From Segatella salivae DSM 15606 (GTDB lineage Bacteria > Bacteroidota > Bacteroidia > Bacteroidales > Bacteroidaceae), in contig NZ_GL629647.1 in NCBI RefSeq assembly GCF_000185845.1, forward strand, positions 836,661 through 848,382: a DNA stretch of 11,722 nucleotides, given 5' to 3'. Both the position numbers and the translations under genes were made by a program. Below the pieces are notes generated by a model. That model was given only the letters and a program-made list of their open reading frames with translations, had not been told where the DNA came from and ran no database searches. Positions 6,569-11,722 of this stretch are shown piece after piece. The stretch's first letter is position 1. Every line of letters begins with the position of its first letter.

Positions 6569-7159
6569 TTATAGCGCTTCGCAACACCAACGTGTTACTT
6601 TGAGCATGATTGCCATGCCAGGAATCTCTTTTAACAGATAGTATTTTTTGTTGGAACGCACCAATCGTCCTGTCAGCCCTTTCAAAGGACCATGTTTCAC
6701 AAGTACTTTATCTCCCTTTTTCAAGTGTGCCTGTTGTTCACTAAGAAACTTTTTCATCGTTAACTCAGGGTTACACATGGCCTGAAACTCATACATTTGA
6801 TGAGCAGGAATCTCTGAATAACGCCGGTCTTCGCGTGTTTTTGTGACAACACTCATCTTATATGACGACTCGGTAACTATCTTTTTGATTTCCTTTTCGC
6901 CTCTATCCTTCTTGATAAACAGCAGATTGCGCACAACAGGACGAAGCACGTGTTTGATATGATGGTCGCTATCTTCGACATCAACATACTCTTCTGGAAT
7001 AAAGACTTCAAACTGATTTTCCTTAAGAAATTCAGCAACCGCCTTCTGACGAACAGTAAAAAGTCTGATAGCATACCACGGACGATTATCTCGTTCGTCT
7101 TCGTCTGTCGACAAATTGGCACGCAACGACTCCTTGAGTGATGAGTTTTCTTCTAACAT
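6569..7159 (-). CDS. UpxY-family NusG-like transcription antiterminator
   Basis: This is a NusG paralogue of 196 residues. After an acidic N-terminal tail, the NGN domain begins at PWYAIRLF (27-34) and continues through EVFIPEE (51-57) and RPVVRNLLFIKK (73-84). A KOW motif follows at LKKGDKVLVKHGPLKGLTGR (146-165). UpxY proteins in Bacteroides bind elongating RNA polymerase and prevent premature termination in the leader of capsule operons, so the likely targets are the polysaccharide genes further left. The ATG at 7159 is preferred. A TTG five codons upstream (7174) would add MIRKP and reduce the gap to prfC to 6 bp. The gene sits between prfC and a secreted-protein gene, not directly ahead of the polysaccharide genes, and no upxZ partner is present. 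Confidence 0.88.
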   Translation of the reverse strand: MLEENSSLKESLRANLSTDEDERDNRPWYAIRLFTVRQKAVAEFLKENQFEVFIPEEYVDVEDSDHHIKHVLRPVVRNLLFIKKDRGEKEIKKIVTESSYKMSVVTKTREDRRYSEIPAHQMYEFQAMCNPELTMKKFLSEQQAHLKKGDKVLVKHGPLKGLTGRLVRSNKKYYLLKEIPGMAIMLKVTRWCCEAL

Positions 7160-7180
7160 TGGCTTTCTAATCAAAAAAGA

Positions 7181-8767
7181 TTAAAACTCACTTGTAAAGT
7201 GGAAACGAATGTTCTTGAAGTCTTGTTGCGCCATAGAGAGTACATAACTACTATCTGCAAGGAAGACATCCCGTCCCTCTGTATCTTTTGCCATGTACTG
7301 ATACTTGCGCTTCTTAAAGTTATCTAACTCGGTCACATCATCGGCTTCAACCCAACAAGCCTTATAAAGGTGAACTGGTTCCCAACGACATTTTGCATTA
7401 TATTCATGCTCAAGGCGATATTGTATAACTTCAAACTGCAACTGACCAACCGTTCCCACAACCTTGCGTCCATTGAATTGGTTGACAAAAAGCTGTGCAA
7501 CACCTTCGTCCATCAACTGGTCTAAGCCCTTCTGGAATTGCTTACTCTTCATTGGATCGTCGTTTTCGATATACTTAAACAACAGCGGAGAGAAGCTGGG
7601 AAGGCCGCGGAAATGAAGCAATTCGCCTTCAGTGAGCGTGTCACCAATCTTGAAAATACCATTATCTGGCAGTCCAACAATGTCGCCAGGATAGGCTTCT
7701 TCCACAGTACTTTTACGCTGCGCCATGAACTGAGTGGGGGAAGAGAAGCGCACAGTCTTGCCTTGTCTCACATGAAGATAAGGCTGATTACGTACAAATT
7801 TACCTGAACAAACCTTGCAGAAAGCTATACAACTGCGATGGTTTGGGTCGATATTGGCGGTAATCTTGAATATAAAACCAGTGAATTTGGATTCTGTTGG
7901 TTCAACCATTCGCTCTTCTGCTTTCGTTGGTTTGGGGCTTGGCGCGATGTCAACAAAGCAGTCTAACAACTCCTGTACACCAAAGTTATTGAGAGCCGAA
8001 CCAAAGAAAACGGGGGCAACCTCGGCACTTCGGTAGGTTTCTTTAACGAAAGCAGGATATACTCCATCAACTAACTCAAGATCATCTCCCAGTTGTTGTG
8101 CTTCACGTTCACCGACCTTTTCGTCCAACTCTTTGGAATTGATGTCTACAGCAACCTTTTCCGTGACACGCTGCTTATTGGGTGTGAACAGGTTTAGTTG
8201 CTGTTCATAGATATTATAGACACCTTTGAAACGCTGACCTTGCCCTATTGGCCATGAGAGAGGACGCACTTTAATCTGTAATTCCTCTTCAAGTTCGTCG
8301 AGTAAATCAAAGGGATCACGCCCCTCCCGGTCCATTTTATTGATGAAAATGATGACAGGAGTGTTGCGCATTCGACACACTTCCATGAGTTTTCTCGTTT
8401 GAGCCTCAACACCTTTTGCACCATCTACGACAATGATTGCAGAGTCAACAGCTGTCAAAGTGCGGTAAGTATCCTCAGCAAAGTCTTGGTGTCCCGGCGT
8501 ATCAAGAATGTTAACCTTATATGGTTCTCCTGATTCTCCATCGGGAAGATAGTCGAATTCCATAACAGAAGTAGACACAGAGATACCACGTTGCTTCTCT
8601 ATGTCCATCCAGTCTGACGTTGCTGTCTTGCGAATCTTATTGTTTTTAACTGCTCCGGCCACTTGAATCTGTCCACCGAAAAGCAGGAATTTTTCTGTTA
8701 ACGTAGTCTTACCTGCATCCGGATGGGATATAATGGCGAATGTACGTCTTCTTTGTATCTCGTTCAT
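7181..8767 (-). CDS. prfC: Peptide chain release factor 3 (RF3)
   Basis: This complete 528-residue translational GTPase is RF3, which recycles RF1/RF2 from the ribosome after peptide release. GTPase motifs are all present: P-loop SHPDAGKTT (14-22), switch I RGISVSTS (60-67), DTPGHQDF (89-96), NKMD (143-146) and the GSAL G5 segment (256-259). The SHPDAGKT form of the P-loop, with Pro-Asp rather than the Val-Asp of EF-Tu and EF-G, is typical of RF3. Domain II follows (about 292-385, with AYPGDIVGL at 358-366), then the C-terminal domain (GTVGQLQFEVIQYRL, 438-452). The length is normal and no frame disruption is seen. The start is 45 bp after rfbD, and its stop is 21 bp before the UpxY-type gene, consistent with one transcript. 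Confidence 0.97.
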   Translation of the reverse strand: MNEIQRRRTFAIISHPDAGKTTLTEKFLLFGGQIQVAGAVKNNKIRKTATSDWMDIEKQRGISVSTSVMEFDYLPDGESGEPYKVNILDTPGHQDFAEDTYRTLTAVDSAIIVVDGAKGVEAQTRKLMEVCRMRNTPVIIFINKMDREGRDPFDLLDELEEELQIKVRPLSWPIGQGQRFKGVYNIYEQQLNLFTPNKQRVTEKVAVDINSKELDEKVGEREAQQLGDDLELVDGVYPAFVKETYRSAEVAPVFFGSALNNFGVQELLDCFVDIAPSPKPTKAEERMVEPTESKFTGFIFKITANIDPNHRSCIAFCKVCSGKFVRNQPYLHVRQGKTVRFSSPTQFMAQRKSTVEEAYPGDIVGLPDNGIFKIGDTLTEGELLHFRGLPSFSPLLFKYIENDDPMKSKQFQKGLDQLMDEGVAQLFVNQFNGRKVVGTVGQLQFEVIQYRLEHEYNAKCRWEPVHLYKACWVEADDVTELDNFKKRKYQYMAKDTEGRDVFLADSSYVLSMAQQDFKNIRFHFTSEF

Positions 8768-8812
8768 ATCAATTCTGTTACTTTGTATTACATGCTTTTC
8801 CGCAAGATGATA

Positions 8813-9685
8813 TTATTGCAAAGCAGCAATACACTTCCTCAAACTATCTGTCCAATAAGGAATAGTTATACCGAAAGTATCTTTTATTTTGGACTTATCA
8901 AGTACTGAATAGGCGGGGCGTTTCACTGGACTTGGGAATTCATCACTGTGACAAGGTTGGATGTCGCATGTAGTATGACCAGCCATTTGAGCGATAACCT
9001 TAGTAAAATCATACCAGGAACACACTCCTTCATTACTGAAATGGTAGATTCCTTCATTGTTATCAAACTTTCTGTTTTCTATGATATCATAAATCACATC
9101 GGCAAGATCTCCAGCATAAGTTGGTGTGCCACACTGATCAAAAACAACCTTTAATTGAGGTTTTGTAGCTGTAAGTGAGAGCATAGTCTTAACAAAATTC
9201 TTTCCAAACTCAGAGTATAGCCATGCCGTTCTGATAATGATATGCTTTACTCCTGTAGCTAAGATACGCTGCTCTCCATGCAATTTTGTCTGTCCATACA
9301 CCCCTGTCGGACTTCCCTTTTGGTCTTCTCGGCATGGAGTATTATAGGGGTCGCCCCCGAAAACATAGTCTGTGCTGATGTGAACCAATAGGCCTTCAAC
9401 CTCTTTCATAGCCATAGCAAGGTTCTCTGGAGCCTTAGCATTGAGCTGTTCTACGATATCTCCCGCTGTCTCAGCTGCGTCAACATTTGTCCAAGCAGCA
9501 CAATTGATAATACACTTCACATCTAATTGAGCTACCATCTGACGAATAGCATCAAGATTTGTGATATCCAATTTCTCATAACCATCACATACATCTGTGA
9601 AGATATAATGGTCTTGACTATGTTTGGAAACCTTTTGTATTTCGTTACCCAACTGTCCGTTTGCACCCGTAACTAAGATATTCAT
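8813..9685 (-). CDS. rfbD: dTDP-4-dehydrorhamnose reductase
   Basis: This enzyme reduces dTDP-4-dehydro-L-rhamnose to dTDP-L-rhamnose with NAD(P)H, the last step of rhamnose donor synthesis in the cytoplasm. The 290-residue protein has the N-terminal nucleotide-binding GANGQLG (7-13), CAAWTNVDAAE (62-72), the STDYVFGG active-site segment (104-111) and YGQTK with the catalytic Y130 and K134. C-terminal KRPAYSVLDKSKI is also characteristic. It is full length. The other rhamnose-pathway genes (rfbA, rfbB, rfbC) are not in the window, so they must lie elsewhere if the pathway is complete. It is 34 bp from the upstream DUF4924-like gene and 45 bp from prfC, suggesting cotranscription. Confidence 0.95.
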   Translation of the reverse strand: MNILVTGANGQLGNEIQKVSKHSQDHYIFTDVCDGYEKLDITNLDAIRQMVAQLDVKCIINCAAWTNVDAAETAGDIVEQLNAKAPENLAMAMKEVEGLLVHISTDYVFGGDPYNTPCREDQKGSPTGVYGQTKLHGEQRILATGVKHIIIRTAWLYSEFGKNFVKTMLSLTATKPQLKVVFDQCGTPTYAGDLADVIYDIIENRKFDNNEGIYHFSNEGVCSWYDFTKVIAQMAGHTTCDIQPCHSDEFPSPVKRPAYSVLDKSKIKDTFGITIPYWTDSLRKCIAALQ

Positions 9686-9719
9686 ATATTTTTAGGTCCT
9701 TTATATCGTTTAGTATAAT

Positions 9720-10271
9720 CTATTCTTCACCGAAATCCAAGCCTTCTGTTTCATTTTTCAGATAGTAATCGCTTAGCATTCCTATAAAAGTTGATATCTC
9801 TTTAATAGCATGTTCTGTTTCAGGAGATATCTCTTTTTTCTGCATTCTCAACATCATAATACCATAAAGTGCATCAAGACATGTTTCGATTTCACTTATA
9901 TTTTTGTCTCCTTTACCACGTAATTCAACGATAAAGGGTAGCACTTTATAATACTCTGCGTTATAAATGGGGAACCTATTACTCTGTAATAAGCGTTGAT
10001 GAAGGTCTACTAAATCACGAACAATGATATCATTGATATTGAGATGGCCCTGATCTCGCTTTCCTTCTTCATTCATCATGCGAACCAAATTACCAAACCA
10101 GTCAATCTCATCTTCCTTTTGTTCGTCGGTATAATCGGTAAATTTACTGATATATGCCTTACGAATCAAAGGAAGAGAACAGCCCATTGCTCGGATGATA
10201 TCTTCTATCTGCCACATATAAAGCAGATATTCTGCGATAGATTTCTTTCTTAATTGTTTTGCTATAAACAT
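9720..10271 (-). CDS. DUF4924-like conserved protein of unknown function
   Basis: This 183-residue, highly charged, probably all-helical cytoplasmic protein resembles the Bacteroidetes family DUF4924. The recognisable part is the N-terminal KQLRKKSIAEYLLYMWQIED (6-25), followed by a helical segment with many acidic and basic residues and a second conserved-looking stretch DLVDLHQRLL (85-94). There is no signal peptide, membrane segment, or catalytic motif that I can name. The gene is spaced 33 bp from the LysE-family gene and 34 bp from rfbD. Its function is not known, and the neighbours do not indicate one clearly. Confidence 0.7.
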   Translation of the reverse strand: MFIAKQLRKKSIAEYLLYMWQIEDIIRAMGCSLPLIRKAYISKFTDYTDEQKEDEIDWFGNLVRMMNEEGKRDQGHLNINDIIVRDLVDLHQRLLQSNRFPIYNAEYYKVLPFIVELRGKGDKNISEIETCLDALYGIMMLRMQKKEISPETEHAIKEISTFIGMLSDYYLKNETEGLDFGEE

Positions 10272-10304
10272 GTTGAATAAATACTGTTTGAGTCGATTTT
10301 ATTC

Positions 10305-10997
10305 CTACATCAACGAAGCAAGTTCGGGAAGATGATACAAATTAAAGATTGTACCAACAAGCGCTATCAAAGAAAATATAATAACTATGCAGCCAATTAC
10401 CTTGTTAATGATAACTATTCCGTTATCATCAAACTTACCACGAATCCTATCTACCAACCACGTTAGACCGTACCACCAAAGCAATGCGCCAAATAACACA
10501 CTTATATATCCCACGCACATTTCAATCTTATGGGCAGGAGTAACGAATGCAAACAAGGCAAATAGCATCATAAAATAAGGCACAATAAGCAAATTACTGA
10601 ATGTAACAACAAAGGCAGTCAAGGCATTATGCCATAAGGAACCACGGTTATTACCATTACTTGTATGTGCATTTTGCATAGGATTGCTACGGAAACTATA
10701 GATACCAAAAAGCAAAATAAGCACTGCTCCAAATATCTGTAAATAGAATTTTGTATTTGGATTTTTCACGAAATCAATTACAAAACTCATTCCAACACCT
10801 GTAAGAATAGCATAAATCAAATCACTTAATGCTGCTCCTACACCCGTTACAAATCCAAACCAGCGTCCTTTCTTAAGGGTACGATTAATACATAGAATAC
10901 CAACTGGGCCCATAGGAGCCGACGCTAATATTCCAATAACGATTCCCTTGAATATGAGTTCCAAGATATCTATTTGAAAAGGGAGTGACATATCCAT
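10305..10997 (-). CDS. LysE-family transporter
   Basis: This is an inner-membrane protein of about 230 residues with six likely transmembrane helices. They lie roughly at 12-33, 46-66, 84-102, 126-146, 158-182 and 200-224, counted from the ATG at 10997. SAPMGPVGILCINRTL (26-41) in the first helix corresponds to the conserved proline-glycine motif of LysE/RhtB exporters, which expel amino acids or related metabolites. The substrate cannot be predicted. An in-frame TTG at 11033 would add 12 residues, but that extension is encoded by the terminator stem and T tract of the upstream gene, so it was rejected. A second ATG at 10991 is an equally good start. It is the first gene after the terminator, and four or five genes follow with short gaps. 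Confidence 0.85.
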   Translation of the reverse strand: MDMSLPFQIDILELIFKGIVIGILASAPMGPVGILCINRTLKKGRWFGFVTGVGAALSDLIYAILTGVGMSFVIDFVKNPNTKFYLQIFGAVLILLFGIYSFRSNPMQNAHTSNGNNRGSLWHNALTAFVVTFSNLLIVPYFMMLFALFAFVTPAHKIEMCVGYISVLFGALLWWYGLTWLVDRIRGKFDDNGIVIINKVIGCIVIIFSLIALVGTIFNLYHLPELASLM

Positions 10998-11005
10998 ACA
11001 GGGCA

Positions 11006-11034
11006 CAAAGTTAAAAAAAAAAGCAGATTGCAAA
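11006..11034 (-). promoter_or_regulatory. Probable promoter for the LysE-rfbD-prfC-upxY gene run
   Basis: TAACTTTG (11013-11006) is a full match to the Bacteroidetes -7 box and is identical to that of the polysaccharide promoter. A TTTG at 11034-11031 precedes it, but with a 17-nt spacer, shorter than the usual 19-21. Transcription would start near 11000, only a few bases before the LysE ATG at 10997, giving an almost leaderless mRNA. The box lies immediately after the upstream gene's terminator. Confidence 0.45.
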
Positions 11035-11047
11035 AAGCAACCTGCTT
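11013..11047 (-). terminator. Intrinsic terminator of the ROK kinase gene
   Basis: In the transcript, AAGCAGGTTGC (11047-11037) pairs with GCAATCTGCTT (11031-11021) as an 11-bp stem with one G-U pair. The loop is TTTTT, followed directly by eight more T residues (11020-11013). The stem begins 13 bases after the ROK stop codon. This is the only convincing intrinsic terminator seen in the window. Confidence 0.88.
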
Positions 11048-11060
11048 AAATATGAAAAAT

Positions 11061-11722
11061 TTATAATTCCCAACCAACGGCACTCGCTCCAAGCACTGCT
11101 GCACTTGAACCTTCGAGACCACTAATCAAGAACTTTGCCTTATTCTTAAACACAGGAAGCACATGTTTGTTATAACTTTCAAGCAAAGGATTCATTAACA
11201 AGCTTCCCGCTTTCGTCAAACCACCAAAGAAGATAAAGGCTTCAGGGCTTGAAAATGCAGTGAAATTAGCACATGCTTCGCCTAACATCTCTCCGGTAAA
11301 CTCGTATACTCGGTTGGCTAAAGCATCACCCTTTTCAGCAGCAATACTAACATCCAACGATGTAATATCATCTGCATTCATATCTCGAAGCAATGAAGGT
11401 TCATCACTCTTTGAAAGGAACTCACGTGCAGTACGAGCCACACCGGTTGCTGAACAATAAGCTTCAAGGCAACCATTACGGCCACATCCGCATGAACGTC
11501 CATCGGTTGGACGAACTATTACATGGCCTAACTCACCGGCAAACCCGTCACAACCATAGACCATTTGACCATTAACAACGATTCCAGAGCCTACACCTGT
11601 ACCCAAAGTAATAACGATAAAGTTCTTCATTCCACGCGCAACACCATAAGTCATCTCACCAATGGCTGCCGCATTTGCGTCATTTGTCAAGCCAACAGGA
11701 ATGCCTCCGAGTCGCTTACTGA
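11061..11722 (-). CDS. ROK-family sugar kinase (glucokinase-like), 5'-truncated
   Basis: About 220 C-terminal codons of a ROK kinase are present, and the frame stays open to the window edge, so the N-terminal ATP phosphate-binding motif lies outside. Visible signatures are GLTNDANAAAIGE, the catalytic-site segment with the Asp base in NDA; GTGVGSGIVVNG; the ExGH segment ELGHVIV; and the zinc-binding CGCGRNGCLEAYCS, which defines the family. The C-terminal FFGGLTKAG segment is also typical. ROK members phosphorylate glucose, N-acetylglucosamine, fructose or similar sugars, and Bacteroides uses one (RokA) as its main hexokinase. The substrate is not fixed by this fragment. An internal TTG at 11690 is not a real start. 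The gene ends in a strong terminator and is transcriptionally separate from LysE. Confidence 0.9.
   Translation of the reverse strand, partial: SKRLGGIPVGLTNDANAAAIGEMTYGVARGMKNFIVITLGTGVGSGIVVNGQMVYGCDGFAGELGHVIVRPTDGRSCGCGRNGCLEAYCSATGVARTAREFLSKSDEPSLLRDMNADDITSLDVSIAAEKGDALANRVYEFTGEMLGEACANFTAFSSPEAFIFFGGLTKAGSLLMNPLLESYNKHVLPVFKNKAKFLISGLEGSSAAVLGASAVGWEL

Noticed and set aside
6877..7122. 81-codon minus-strand ORF overlapping the UpxY-like gene
   Set aside because: It is an out-of-frame shadow of the NGN-domain coding region, with no motif of its own.
7160..7174. TTG start adding five residues to the UpxY-like protein
   Set aside because: An ATG at 7159 is available and leaves a normal gap after prfC. 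The TTG cannot be excluded, but nothing supports it.
11005..11033. N-terminal extension of the LysE-family protein from a TTG at 11033
   Set aside because: The extension is encoded by the terminator stem and T tract of the upstream gene and by the probable -7 box. ATG codons at 10997 and 10991 place the first helix normally.

Overview
The window is AT-rich and every confident gene lies on the minus strand, so transcription runs from the right edge to the left edge. The organism looks like a Bacteroidales bacterium, most likely Prevotella or a close relative. The evidence is a UpxY-type NusG paralogue, a secreted protein with a Prevotella-style LPF domain and a type IX secretion (T9SS)-like C-terminal tail, a DUF4924-like protein, and promoters of the Bacteroidetes form TTTG / TAnnTTTG. 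No rRNA, tRNA, CRISPR array, transposase or phage gene was recognised.

Right part, in transcription order (11722 to 5326). A 5'-truncated ROK-family sugar kinase ends in a strong intrinsic terminator (11013-11047). A probable promoter is nested against this terminator. It would start a tightly spaced run of six genes: LysE-family exporter, DUF4924-like protein, rfbD (dTDP-4-dehydrorhamnose reductase), prfC (release factor RF3), a UpxY/NusG-like antiterminator and a secreted 406-residue protein. Gaps between them are 21-45 bp, so they could form one operon mixing housekeeping, sugar-nucleotide and regulatory functions.

Middle part (5325 to 4428). About 900 bp holds no convincing gene. It contains a 17-bp perfect palindrome, a hairpin-forming element, a widely spaced 12-bp inverted repeat, and a consensus-quality minus-strand promoter (4639-4670) followed by a leader of about 200 nt.

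Left part (4427 to 1). This is the start of a surface-polysaccharide operon: a DegT/DnrJ/EryC1 sugar aminotransferase, a membrane-bound FlaA1/CapD/PglF-type NDP-sugar 4,6-dehydratase, and a nucleotidyltransferase-fold protein (NTP_transf_5 type). A further gene probably starts at the left edge. The dehydratase and aminotransferase together would make a UDP-4-amino-4,6-dideoxy-HexNAc sugar from UDP-GlcNAc, as PglF and PglE do. RfbD points to L-rhamnose use by the same cell.

The most interesting arrangement is that the UpxY-type antiterminator is not the first gene of the polysaccharide operon. It sits at the end of the preceding, mostly housekeeping operon. It is separated from its presumed targets by a secreted-protein gene and a structured intergenic region with no obvious terminator and no upxZ.
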